A DNA stretch of 64,000 nt from Lachnospiraceae bacterium (GCA_910574965.1 CAJTDB010000001.1:439092-503091), one strand, 5' to 3'; positions 27,612 to 35,640 are shown, numbered from the stretch's first letter. Notes: generated by a model not told the origin, from the sequence alone. Translations and numbers: made by a program.

Positions 27612-28525
27612 TACAGACTCACCTGCTTTCCGGTTAGTTTCAGGAAAATGTCTTCCAGACTTTTCTGCTGCTCCACGACTCTTGTAATCTGAGCGCCTTT
27701 CCCTGCCAGCCTTGCAATAAGCTCCGCCAGTCGGATATCCTCCCGTTCCGGCACAATCAGCACTTTTCCATTTTGCTCATAGTCTTCTTTCTGTTCCCTT
27801 AGGACACTTATCGCAGCAGCCGGATTCATTACATGGATATGGATGCTGCCTTTCGCCTTGTCGTGAAGCTTTCGAAGGCTTCCCTGATAGATCATCCTGC
27901 CTTTGTCAATGATTCCCACATCCTCTGCCATCTGGTCGATCTCGCTTAGAAGATGGCTGGACACTATGACCGTTATGCCATAATGCTTTGGCAGGTCCGA
28001 GATCAGTTCCCGCATCTTCTGGATACCAGCCGGATCCAGTCCATTCGTCGGTTCATCCAAAAGCAAAAGCTTTGGCCTGCCCAAAAGCGCCGCCGCCAGA
28101 CCCAGACGCTGTTTCATGCCCAGAGAGTAATCCCGTACTTTTTTCTTCTGCTGCCCTTCCATCCGGACAATGCTAAGCACTTCATCGATCTCTTTTTGTT
28201 CTGCCCCTTTCAGCGTCTGGACGATCTGCAGATTTTCCCTTCCGCTCAGATGTCCATAATAGGAGGGGGATTCGATCAGAGAGCCTGTAGCTCTTAAAAT
28301 CTCCATCCGGTTTTTCTCACGGATCTCTTTTCCAAAGATCTGGATCTCCCCAAGAGTCGGCTTTACCAGTCCAAGGAGCATTTTCATCGTTGTAGACTTT
28401 CCGGCTCCATTGGGTCCCAGAAAACCATAGACGCAGCCCGGACGCACTTTTAGATTCAGGTTTTTCACCGAGAATTTATTTCCGTATTGTTTGCATAGAC
28501 TGTTTGTTTCAACCAAATACTTCAT
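27611..28525 (-). CDS. ABC transporter ATP-binding protein, LanF/BcrA-like
   Basis: 304 residues. Walker A GPNGAGKSTTMKMLL, signature YSLGMKQRLGLAAALL, Walker B LLLLDEPTNGLDP, H-loop VSSHLL. The C-terminal 80 residues match the accessory region of bacitracin/lantibiotic protection ATPases. No lantibiotic structural or synthetase gene is in the window, so it is a resistance system rather than a producer's immunity operon as far as can be seen. Divergent from the two-component genes 182 bases away. Confidence 0.85.
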   Translation of the reverse strand: MKYLVETNSLCKQYGNKFSVKNLNLKVRPGCVYGFLGPNGAGKSTTMKMLLGLVKPTLGEIQIFGKEIREKNRMEILRATGSLIESPSYYGHLSGRENLQIVQTLKGAEQKEIDEVLSIVRMEGQQKKKVRDYSLGMKQRLGLAAALLGRPKLLLLDEPTNGLDPAGIQKMRELISDLPKHYGITVIVSSHLLSEIDQMAEDVGIIDKGRMIYQGSLRKLHDKAKGSIHIHVMNPAAAISVLREQKEDYEQNGKVLIVPEREDIRLAELIARLAGKGAQITRVVEQQKSLEDIFLKLTGKQVSL

Positions 28526-28706
28526 CTTTTTTCTGCCTTTCTTATGTCTTTTTTCTTTGTATTAGACAGCATAAAGCATCCCTCTTATATGAGCATGAAG
28601 CCTGCCTTACATTTTCCTTAACTTTTACAGGATAAGATGAAATTTGATGAAAAAACATATATAATGATAGAAAAAGAAGCCTATTAGATAAGAAAGGACA
28701 CATCCC

Positions 28707-29420
28707 ATGAACCACCTTTACGAAGCCCGGATTCTGCTTGTAGACGACCATCCAGATATTTTGAAAATGCTGAGCAGCATACTGACAAGGCGGGGATTTC
28801 TCTCCATTCGTACTGCGTCGGACTGCCAGACGGCCCGGAAAATGTTCCGGCTTTACGAACCGGAGCTTGTTGTTTTGGATATTATGCTGCCAGACGGAGA
28901 CGGCTTCTCACTCATGCGGGATCTGCGGGCATCCTCCGATGTTCCGGTCCTCTTTTTGTCCGCCAAAGATCAGGACAACGACCGTCTCCTCGGCCTTGGA
29001 CTGGGGGCCGACGACTATATTACCAAGCCCTTTCTCCCGGACGAGCTGGTTCTGCGCCTGAGCGCCATCCTGAAGCGGACGTATTTCTCAAAGCTCATCC
29101 AGGAACCGGAAAGCACCCGTCTGGTCCTTGGAAAGCACACAATCCTGCTGGAAAGCGGCACGGTCCGTTCAGAAAACGGGGAAACACCGCTGACTGCCAA
29201 AGAACTGGCACTGCTGAAAAAGCTCTATGAGAACCGGGGAAATATCGTCACTTTCGATGCCCTCTCCGATGCGGTCTGGGGAGAGAACTATTATAGATAT
29301 GAAAATACACTGATGGTCCACATCCGGAGGCTGCGGGAAAAGATCGAAGACGACCCATCACATCCCGTCTGGCTCCTGACGGTCCGGGGCCTTGGATACA
29401 AACTTATAAAAGGAGACTGA
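28707..29420 (+). CDS. OmpR-family response regulator
   Basis: 237 residues. Receiver domain with LLVDDHPDILK, phospho-acceptor D58 in VVLDIMLPDGDG, and lysine in ITKPFLPDEL; winged-helix domain from about 135 with TAKELALLKKLYENRGNIVT and VHIRRLREKIEDDP. AAAGGACAC precedes the ATG. Adjacent to and divergent from the ABC transporter, which is its probable target, and seven bases upstream of its kinase. Confidence 0.92.
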   Translation: MNHLYEARILLVDDHPDILKMLSSILTRRGFLSIRTASDCQTARKMFRLYEPELVVLDIMLPDGDGFSLMRDLRASSDVPVLFLSAKDQDNDRLLGLGLGADDYITKPFLPDELVLRLSAILKRTYFSKLIQEPESTRLVLGKHTILLESGTVRSENGETPLTAKELALLKKLYENRGNIVTFDALSDAVWGENYYRYENTLMVHIRRLREKIEDDPSHPVWLLTVRGLGYKLIKGD

Positions 29421-29427
29421 ATATATT

Positions 29428-30786
29428 GTGAAAAATTTATCAAAAATTATTTCCAGGTATCTTCTCTCTGCGTTTTTGGTGCTTTTGTTCACTTTATTTT
29501 TAAACATAGTTCTCTATATCGTTCTCGGCTTTCAGTTCTTTCGCTCTGCCGATCATACATTCTCTTACTCTGCCATGATCGAGCAGGAACTTTCCGCAGC
29601 CGACGGACAGATTCTCCTTTCAGAAACCGGTTATGACTGTCTGAACAGCCACTATGTATGGGCCATGGTCCTTGATGACAGCGGAAATATTGCCTGGAAC
29701 TGGAATCTTCCGGCTCATCTGTCCCACCCGTACACTCCCCGTCAGATCGCTGCATTCAGCAAATGGTACCTGGACGACTACCCTGTTACAGAACGCATCA
29801 CCGACCAGGGGCTTCTCGTTCTGGCCCAGGAAAAGTATACCGTCTGGAAAAAGAACATTTACAATTCTGTCGGTGTGGTTACTTTTCTTATACACATGGT
29901 CCCGGTCACGTTATTTACCAATCTGTTTCTTTTGTTTCTTATGGTATTCTTTTTCGGACTTCGTTTCTACCGCTCACTGAAAATACTGGCCGACGGCATC
30001 CGAAACCTGTCCGAGCAAAAACCGATCCGCCTTCCGGAAAAAGGCATGACAGAGCTTCTGGCCAGACAGCTTAACCATACTTCGGATCTTCTGATCCGGC
30101 AGAGAGAACAGCTGAACCGGCGGGACGATGCCAGGACCGCATGGATCAGCGGCGTCTCCCACGACATCCGCACCCCCCTTTCCCTGATTATGGGATATGC
30201 CGGAAATCTAAAGGAAGATCCCTCTCTTTCTGAAGAGCAGCGGCACTTAGCAGGATTGATGGAAGCTCAAAGCCTGCAGATCAAGCATCTGATCGAAGAT
30301 CTGAACCTGACCTCCCGGTTAGAATACCATATGCAGCCTCTGCGGTCTGCCCCCTTTAAACCTTCCGCACTGCTTAGAGAACTCATCAGCCATATGTATA
30401 ACTGCGGAATCTCAAAGGACCACGCCATCGATCTGTACATCGAACAGGAAGTGGAGCAGATGACCATGACCGGTGACAGCGCTCTTTTGTCCCGTGCCTT
30501 CTCCAACCTGATCGGCAACAGTATCCGTCACAATCCGGACGGCTGTACCATCACCGTCACCGCCTGTCTGACTCCAAAAGGTATTTGTTTTCAGGCAGCC
30601 GATGACGGAACCGGTATCCCGGATATAATCATCCGCTCCCTCACCGGTCAGCTTCTGGACATGGAAAAAGCCCCGCATATTATGGGGCTTCGAATTGCCA
30701 TGCAGATCTTTTCGGCACATGGATGGGAGATGGTATTTACAGACAAAAATACCATTCATATTTTCGGAGACAGTACTTCTTCCTAA
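29428..30786 (+). CDS. Sensor histidine kinase partner of the OmpR regulator
   Basis: 452 residues: TM1 about 13-37, extracellular loop of about 110 residues, TM2 about 150-178, HAMP-like linker, HisKA with GVSHDIRTPLSLIMGYAG (H245), HATPase with SNLIGNSIRHNPDG. The ATP lid is short (DDGTGIPD, then MGLRIAMQIF), somewhat degenerate. GTG start at 29428, with GGAGAC upstream. The sizeable loop suggests direct ligand sensing, unlike intramembrane BceS kinases. Ends in a three-base convergent overlap with the VanZ gene. Confidence 0.9.
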   Translation: MKNLSKIISRYLLSAFLVLLFTLFLNIVLYIVLGFQFFRSADHTFSYSAMIEQELSAADGQILLSETGYDCLNSHYVWAMVLDDSGNIAWNWNLPAHLSHPYTPRQIAAFSKWYLDDYPVTERITDQGLLVLAQEKYTVWKKNIYNSVGVVTFLIHMVPVTLFTNLFLLFLMVFFFGLRFYRSLKILADGIRNLSEQKPIRLPEKGMTELLARQLNHTSDLLIRQREQLNRRDDARTAWISGVSHDIRTPLSLIMGYAGNLKEDPSLSEEQRHLAGLMEAQSLQIKHLIEDLNLTSRLEYHMQPLRSAPFKPSALLRELISHMYNCGISKDHAIDLYIEQEVEQMTMTGDSALLSRAFSNLIGNSIRHNPDGCTITVTACLTPKGICFQAADDGTGIPDIIIRSLTGQLLDMEKAPHIMGLRIAMQIFSAHGWEMVFTDKNTIHIFGDSTSS

Positions 30787-31403
30787 TAGATGGCATCCCA
30801 GAAAAATGCCGACCAGTACGGCTGCAGAAAGAACTGCTGCAGCAAAAACACAATGAGATAGCCCCATTGTCCATGCGCTTCCTCATAGTCATTGTCGATA
30901 TTAAATGGAATCCGGAGCCGATATTCCTTCACAAGTCCGCTGACCAGAAGCCAGCCAATTCCTGCTCCCAGAAGATTGGTGAGAAGGTCATCGATATCCG
31001 TCGTACGGAACGTAAACACTTGTGTCACTTCAATAAAAACCGTCAGAAAACAGCAGAAGCCCATGACATGTTTCCAGTCCCTGTATTCATCCCACAAAAG
31101 CGGAAGCAGAAATCCTACCGGCACAAACATCAGCACATTAAACAAATATTGCTGCGGACTGTTCAAAATATCAGTCATGGGAATCAGATTCAGGGACAGA
31201 TCAAAACTGCAATCCCTGACATCCGGAATGCCGGTTACGGAATAGATGCCGCTCAGCACACACAGATAGAGTAGCAGAACAACCGTATGGAGGCTTTTGA
31301 CCTTCCGTCCGGACATTTTTAAGATCACCAAGGTCACGGGGGTCAGAATCAGCATACTTGACAGGCAGTCTATGCCGATACCGAGAAATCTCAATATATT
31401 CAT
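30783..31403 (-). CDS. VanZ family membrane protein
   Basis: 206 residues with four or five hydrophobic segments. The VanZ core is visible in FNVLMFVPVGFLLPLLWDE and TQVFTFRTTDIDDLLTNLLG AGIGW-type segments. VanZ gives low-level teicoplanin resistance in Enterococcus; most homologues are uncharacterised. I chose ATG 31403 (AGGAG seven bases upstream) over an upstream in-frame ATG at 31454 that adds a basic, non-family tail. Location beside a peptide-resistance module fits an envelope role. Confidence 0.82.
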   Translation of the reverse strand: MNILRFLGIGIDCLSSMLILTPVTLVILKMSGRKVKSLHTVVLLLYLCVLSGIYSVTGIPDVRDCSFDLSLNLIPMTDILNSPQQYLFNVLMFVPVGFLLPLLWDEYRDWKHVMGFCCFLTVFIEVTQVFTFRTTDIDDLLTNLLGAGIGWLLVSGLVKEYRLRIPFNIDNDYEEAHGQWGYLIVFLLQQFFLQPYWSAFFWDAIY

Positions 31404-31586
31404 GTCAGTTCTCCTATGGAAATTTTTTCGCCTGTTCCAGATACCTAAGCGCATCGAACAGGCGTTCTTTTATCATCTGTTCCAGTCAAGTGTACCAGAT
31501 AAAACTAAAGATTTCCTTTAGAATAAAATGAAAAGTTTCTGAAGACCCCCGTTTGCAGGTCCTTTAACAGATGGGAAGGACACACT

Positions 31587-32129
31587 TTAGTCTTCGCACA
31601 GCCGATATGCCTGTACCCCGTGCCAGACTGCCTGTTCCAGCGCCGTAAAGATCCCAGATGTCAGATAATAAATGCCCACCGCAGCCGGAAGCGGAAAGCA
31701 GATCAGAAATGTCATCAGAGCAGAGGAGAAAAGCATCCCTTTTGACGCCTTTGGCAGCTTTAGCCCCTTCCATAAATTCATATATGGATACAACTGCGGA
31801 ATAAGCTGCACTGCTGCGGACATCGCAGGCAGTATTCCATAAGGGTCCCGCGACAACAGAGAGATGACCCAGGGGCAAAGCCTGCTGCCCACTGCCGCAC
31901 CGGTACCTGAAAGGACCGTCCGATAAAGTCCTGTCAGAACCGGCAGTGTCAAAAGCAGCAAAAGGCAGCTTCCCGTTCCCGCCTGCCGGGACACAGACGC
32001 TTTCCTCTGACGCACAGACAGCGGAAGCAGGACCAGCTTTACCAGAACCGTCAGGCAGACGATGGCAAACCCATAATCCCCGGTACATGAATAAAACCAG
32101 AACAACAGTTCTCCAAACACGCTGCTCAT
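31587..32129 (-). CDS. Very short YidC/Oxa1-like membrane protein
   Basis: 180 residues, far shorter than YidC (about 210 to 300 in Gram-positives). DYGFAIVCLTVLVKLVLLPL matches the first conserved helix of the insertase core, with lysine K31 where YidC has the groove arginine. The cytoplasmic hairpin that normally follows is reduced to roughly 15 residues before LLLLLTLPVLTGLYRTVL. The end LPAAVGIYYLTSGIFTALEQAV matches the last conserved helix. No lipobox. GGAGG lies ten bases before the ATG, which overlaps the MerR stop by four bases. Not the housekeeping YidC. Confidence 0.7.
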   Translation of the reverse strand: MSSVFGELLFWFYSCTGDYGFAIVCLTVLVKLVLLPLSVRQRKASVSRQAGTGSCLLLLLTLPVLTGLYRTVLSGTGAAVGSRLCPWVISLLSRDPYGILPAMSAAVQLIPQLYPYMNLWKGLKLPKASKGMLFSSALMTFLICFPLPAAVGIYYLTSGIFTALEQAVWHGVQAYRLCED

Positions 32130-32806
32130 CTTTCTGATTCCTCCTTCTCTTTTTGCCGTTTCTTCTTTCGATACTGGAGAAAGCAGAGTACCAGACCAGC
32201 GAAATAAAGCAGCCAAAAGCCGATCACTGCTCTCCCCATCACCCCGCCGCCGGACAGGACAGACGTTATTGCTACTGTCAGAAGCTGCACAAATCCGCAT
32301 AAGGCCAGCGCCCCCGGCATCCACCATTTTCGAAAAATACTTCCCACATACGGATCCCCCCGAAAAGCATCCATCCTGGAAAATCCGGCCAGATCTTCCA
32401 AAAGCTCCTCTGCTCTCGCAAACTGCTTTCCATTTTTTTCTTCCGTATGAACATAACCAAGCCAGCCGTCCACATCCAGTTTTGACACCGGTCCTTTTCC
32501 CTTCAGAAGCCTGCAAAGTTCCAAAGCTCCTTTCAGCATCTCCATCTGCTCTGACAGTTCCTCCTCCTGACGCCGAAGCAGTCCATCATAATCCGCCTGT
32601 CCCTGGTACATGAGATAAATACTCTCCACCGAGATTCCCAATTTTCGAAAAAGCATAATCTCCTTCAGCCGCCGCACATCCTCCGGTCCATATTCCCGGT
32701 ACTGGCTCTCCTCCCTCCTTTTAGGACAGAGCAGCCCTTTCTTTTCATAAAAACGAATATTGCTCGCCGAAAGTCCTGTTTCCTTTCCAACCTCGCCGAT
32801 TTTCAT
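32126..32806 (-). CDS. MerR-family regulator with C-terminal membrane anchor
   Basis: 226 residues. MerR helix-turn-helix and wing: MKIGEVGKETGLSASNIRFY, EKKGLLCPKR, then a coiled dimer helix to about 105. Residues 162-185 and 192-212 are strongly hydrophobic, followed by a basic/acidic tail (RKKKRQKEK), so the protein should sit in the membrane with the DNA-binding part in the cytoplasm. Start ATG 32806 has GGAGAG eight bases upstream; a longer in-frame start at 32863 precedes the promoter -10 and is rejected. Coupled by ATGA to the mini-YidC gene. Confidence 0.85.
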   Translation of the reverse strand: MKIGEVGKETGLSASNIRFYEKKGLLCPKRREESQYREYGPEDVRRLKEIMLFRKLGISVESIYLMYQGQADYDGLLRRQEEELSEQMEMLKGALELCRLLKGKGPVSKLDVDGWLGYVHTEEKNGKQFARAEELLEDLAGFSRMDAFRGDPYVGSIFRKWWMPGALALCGFVQLLTVAITSVLSGGGVMGRAVIGFWLLYFAGLVLCFLQYRKKKRQKEKEESER

Positions 32807-32851
32807 ATTTCTTTCTCTCCTTCCCGGCACCATTGTGCTCCTGACGCCTCT

Positions 32852-32882
32852 ATCATGAACCATAAACCAGGGTGAGAGTCAA
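32852..32882 (-). promoter_or_regulatory. MerR-type promoter with 19-base spacer
   Basis: Minus strand TTGACT (32877-32882), a 19-base spacer and CATGAT (32852-32857). The overlong spacer is the hallmark of promoters activated by MerR-family DNA distortion and points to autoregulation. Confidence 0.7.
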
Positions 32883-32937
32883 GAGAAAAATGGAATTTTC
32901 TTTTTTTATTTCATTTCTTAAAAATCTCTTAATACTG

Positions 32938-32969
32938 TTGACAGAACGATATTATACATCATATAATAT
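32938..32969 (+). promoter_or_regulatory. Promoter of the padR operon with overlapping inverted repeat
   Basis: TTGACA (32938-32943), 18-base spacer, TATAAT (32962-32967). The repeat ATATTAT-7-ATAATAT (32949-32955 / 32963-32969) overlaps the -10 element, a probable PadR binding site. Transcription would give a leader of about 330 bases carrying the hairpin array. Confidence 0.75.
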
Positions 32970-33021
32970 TATAAAATCAAACAATAACCAAAACCGCTTG
33001 GTGCGCGCGGCACTTTTCCGG

Positions 33022-33289
33022 GCGGAACTTTCATCAGTTTTTGTCTGGCACAGGGGCCTATGCCGGACAGAAGCGGAACTTTCATCAGCTTCTGCCCGAA
33101 ATAGGCCCGGAAGGTAATTCGGACTCCTATGAGGTCGAATTGCCTTCCAGTACGGGGGCCTATTTGGGGCAGAAGCGGAACTTTCATCAGCTTCTGGCTG
33201 GCATAGGCCCGGAAGGCAATTCGAACTCGTATGAGGTCGAATTACCTTCCAGCACAGGGGCCTATGCCGGACAGAAGCGGAACTTTCAT
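33022..33289 (+). repeat. Tandem hairpin array in the padR leader
   Basis: Units begin with GCGGAACTTTCATCAG at 33022, 33073 and 33175, with a final partial linker at 33277. Unit 1 is 51 bp with a short hairpin (TTTGTCTGGCA ... TGCCGGACA); units 2 and 3 are 102 bp with long imperfect hairpins (CTTCTG...CAGAAG outside, GGAAGG/CCTTCC, AATTCG/CGAATT at the tip). The final GCGGAACTTTCAT runs directly into AGGAGA, the padR ribosome site. Same layout and partly same sequence as the glmM array. Confidence 0.9.
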
Positions 33290-33302
33290 AGGAGACAACA
33301 GC

Positions 33303-33629
33303 ATGGTATTTAACACAGGTGCGGCACTCCTGGACGCGATTGTACTGGCCGTCGTGTCCATGGATGCAGAGGGGACTTATGGATATAAGATCACCCAGGA
33401 TGTCCGCCAGGTCATCGAGATCTCGGAATCCACGCTGTATCCGGTCCTGCGGCGGCTTCTGAAAGACGGATGTCTGGAAGTCTATGATATGGAATACGGC
33501 GGCAGGAACCGCAGATACTATAAGATCACGGAAGCAGGGACAGCCCAGCTAAATCTGTATATCACAGAATGGCAGTCCTATGCGGCGAAGATCACCAGAA
33601 TATTTACAGGGAGAGGGAAAGATGAATAG
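33303..33629 (+). CDS. PadR-family transcriptional regulator
   Basis: 108 residues. Winged helix typical of PadR subfamily 2: DAIVLAVVSMDAEGTYGYKI, STLYPVLRRLLKDGCLEVYD, then the YKITEAGTAQL wing and one dimer helix. ATG 33303 follows AGGAGACAACAGC. In Firmicutes such PadR genes head operons with HAAS/DUF1700 and DUF4097 genes that respond to cell-envelope stress and are repressed by the PadR protein. Its last eight bases overlap the DUF1700 gene. Confidence 0.9.
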   Translation: MVFNTGAALLDAIVLAVVSMDAEGTYGYKITQDVRQVIEISESTLYPVLRRLLKDGCLEVYDMEYGGRNRRYYKITEAGTAQLNLYITEWQSYAAKITRIFTGRGKDE

Positions 33630-34293
33630 AGCGCGATTTATAAAAGAGCTGGAGCGGCTCCTTCTGGATCTGCCGGCCGGAGAACGAAAGGAAGCCCTTC
33701 AGTATTATAACGATTACTTTGACGATGCCGGCCCGGAAAATGAAGCACAGGTCATCCGCGAGCTTGGAAGCCCTGCTCAGGTGGCAAAGACTATTCGGGA
33801 AGGAATGTCCGAGAACGGCGAATACACCGAACGGGGCTACGAAGATGCACGCTTCCGAAACCCTCAGGAAATCTCTCCGGGATATCAGGAAGCGCCTTTT
33901 CAGAAGCGAAAAAGTCAGGACCCCTGGAAACTTTTATGTATTCTTTTACTATGCTTTCTGCTGTTTCCGATAATTGTACCGATTTTTGTTGTGCTTCTCG
34001 TTGTGGCACTTTCCGTTTTTATAGGTATCATCGGCATCCTGATCGGAGCCGTCGTAGTAGCCATTGCCTTCCCCATTGCTGGAATCGTACTGATCGGATT
34101 CGCAGTTTACAACCTGTTCCTTTTCCCAAGTGTAGGCATCACACTAGGAGGCGTCGGCTGTCTGCTCCTCTCCGTCGGCATTTTGATTTTTCTGCTGGCC
34201 ATATGGCTCTGCAAAATACTGCTTCCCCTTTCCATCCGGGGAATCGTATCCTTAATCCGCTATCCCTTTAGAAAGGCAGGTGTTTTAAAATGA
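33622..34293 (+). CDS. DUF1700 (HAAS domain) membrane protein
   Basis: 223 residues. N-terminal HAAS signature MNRARFIKELERLLLDLPAG and EALQYYNDYFDDAG, a charged linker to about 105, then four hydrophobic segments to 205. HAAS proteins accompany PadR regulators and are thought to transmit envelope signals. ATG at 33622 has GAGGGAAAG; it overlaps the padR end. Confidence 0.88.
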   Translation: MNRARFIKELERLLLDLPAGERKEALQYYNDYFDDAGPENEAQVIRELGSPAQVAKTIREGMSENGEYTERGYEDARFRNPQEISPGYQEAPFQKRKSQDPWKLLCILLLCFLLFPIIVPIFVVLLVVALSVFIGIIGILIGAVVVAIAFPIAGIVLIGFAVYNLFLFPSVGITLGGVGCLLLSVGILIFLLAIWLCKILLPLSIRGIVSLIRYPFRKAGVLK

Positions 34294-35249
34294 AACCGAT
34301 TGTAAAAATATGTCTTGTTCTCAGCGGCATCTTATTTCTGCTTGGAATCACCGGTGTCGGAGTCGGCATGGCCATGGGCGCATCGCCTTCCCGGATTCTG
34401 TACTCCGAACACTTTCCCGGATGGTTTTTTCTGCATCCGGATTCGGGCCTGAGTGAGATTGCTGATCCTTTTGATGACCTGGACGACATTCCCCCTCTCT
34501 CCGGAAACAATCCTTCCGGTGCAGAAGAATACTATGAATTTCAGGACATCCAGAACTTTCAGTTAGATTTAGACCTCTGCCGGCTCCAGATCCTGTCCCA
34601 TGAAGAAGACTATATCGCAGTCTACGCAGATAATGTCCAAAACTATTTTCAGTGCAGCCAAAAAGACGACCTGCTCCTTCTGACAGACCACCGTCCTGCA
34701 TCCACCAAAAGCAACAGCATGGACCAGGCACTCCGTCTGGATCTTTGCCTTCCAGAACGTTTGTTCGATTCTTTTTGTCTTAATCTTGGGACCGGTGATC
34801 TCACTTTGGATTTCCTATCCGCAAAAGACATTGAGATCAATCACGGGGTTGGCACTATTACAATTCGCTCCCTTTCCTGCCAGGAGCTGGACATAGACGC
34901 CGGCATAGGGGAACTGCAGGCAGAATCCATCCAGTCCTCGGAAAAAGCAGCGATCGATATGGGAACCGGCAATATCATACTCTCCAGCTATGACGGCAAA
35001 AACCTGGATCTGAATTGCGGTTTGGGAAATGCCGAAGTCCTTGCGGTCGGACGGGAAACCGACTATAACTACCAGTTAGAAGCTGCTCTTGGCAGCATCT
35101 ATCTGAGTCATCATGAGCAGGAAAACAGTGAAAACCATCATAATCCTTTCTACGATGACAAGTCTTTGGACGTTGACCATGATGCAGACCGTGATATCCG
35201 GATCCTTTGTTCTTTTGGAAACGCACAATTAAACTTTACGGAGGAATAA
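34290..35249 (+). CDS. DUF4097 family membrane-anchored beta-repeat protein
   Basis: 319 residues. TM or signal anchor at about 5-30, an Asp/Pro-rich spacer, then a DUF4097 putative adhesin domain of repeated short beta turns (SFCLNLGTGDLTLDF, INHGVGTITI, IDAGIGELQAE, DMGTGNIILSSY, LNCGLGNAEVLA). Each repeat carries a G-G or GXG turn, as in right-handed beta-solenoids. Four-base overlap with DUF1700. Likely the extracytoplasmic part of the stress system. Confidence 0.82.
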   Translation: MKPIVKICLVLSGILFLLGITGVGVGMAMGASPSRILYSEHFPGWFFLHPDSGLSEIADPFDDLDDIPPLSGNNPSGAEEYYEFQDIQNFQLDLDLCRLQILSHEEDYIAVYADNVQNYFQCSQKDDLLLLTDHRPASTKSNSMDQALRLDLCLPERLFDSFCLNLGTGDLTLDFLSAKDIEINHGVGTITIRSLSCQELDIDAGIGELQAESIQSSEKAAIDMGTGNIILSSYDGKNLDLNCGLGNAEVLAVGRETDYNYQLEAALGSIYLSHHEQENSENHHNPFYDDKSLDVDHDADRDIRILCSFGNAQLNFTEE

Positions 35250-35255
35250 AAACCT

Positions 35256-35450
35256 ATGAATAACATGAGTAAAAAACTGACCAAGTCCATCAACAGCCGC
35301 ATGATCTGCGGAGTATGCGGAGGCATCGGCGAATATTTCCATATAGATCCTACCATGATACGCCTTATCTGGGTCATTCTCACCTTCGGAAGCATAGGCA
35401 GCGGCTTGATCGTATATATTATCGCAGCCGTTATCATACCTGAAGAATAA
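35256..35450 (+). CDS. PspC domain protein
   Basis: 64 residues: KSINSRMICGVCGGIGEYFHIDPTMIRLIWV, then one hydrophobic helix and PEE at the end, the usual stand-alone PspC length. Six bases after DUF4097. Phage-shock C proteins sit in the membrane and respond to envelope stress, in line with the operon. The same reading frame continues open for 48 codons past the TAA stop. Confidence 0.9.
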   Translation: MNNMSKKLTKSINSRMICGVCGGIGEYFHIDPTMIRLIWVILTFGSIGSGLIVYIIAAVIIPEE

Positions 35451-35597
35451 AGAATAGGTCTGATTTTTATCCTATACGGTATTTACTCCCTGCTTCAAAA
35501 TCGGCAAAAGCAAACAAAGGAAAAATCTGCTCTTTATCTTGTCAGCATTTTCGCAGGCATATTTTTATTTGGAGCTGCTGTTTATCAAATTATTTAA
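35451..35597 (+). pseudogene. In-frame hydrophobic ORF after the pspC stop, no start codon
   Basis: The frame of pspC goes on after TAA with two hydrophobic stretches (IGLIFILYGIYSLL and ALYLVSIFAGIFLFGAAVYQ) separated by QNRQKQTKEKS, ending in TAA at 35595-35597. This is protein-like membrane sequence, but it has no ATG, GTG or TTG to start from. It may be the remnant of a small membrane gene, a gene with a rare start (CTG), or the tail of a longer pspC cut by a nonsense mutation. Confidence 0.5.
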
Positions 35598-35611
35598 AAT
35601 TCCAATATATT

Positions 35612-35640
35612 GGGCGGTTATCACTCACAGATAACCGCCC
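35612..35640 (+). terminator. Terminator of the padR operon
   Basis: GGGCGGTTATC / GATAACCGCCC, 11-bp perfect stem with seven-base loop, followed by ATTTGTGT (short T content). Confidence 0.75.

Noticed and set aside
31564-32088. 174-codon frame overlapping the YidC-like gene
   Set aside because: Low-complexity frame without TM pattern or ribosome site; the other frame shows YidC helices and a coupled start.
33022-33289. CRISPR-like array with 16-base repeats
   Set aside because: The sequence between the shared linkers is itself repeated and self-complementary, and intervals are 51 and 102 bases.
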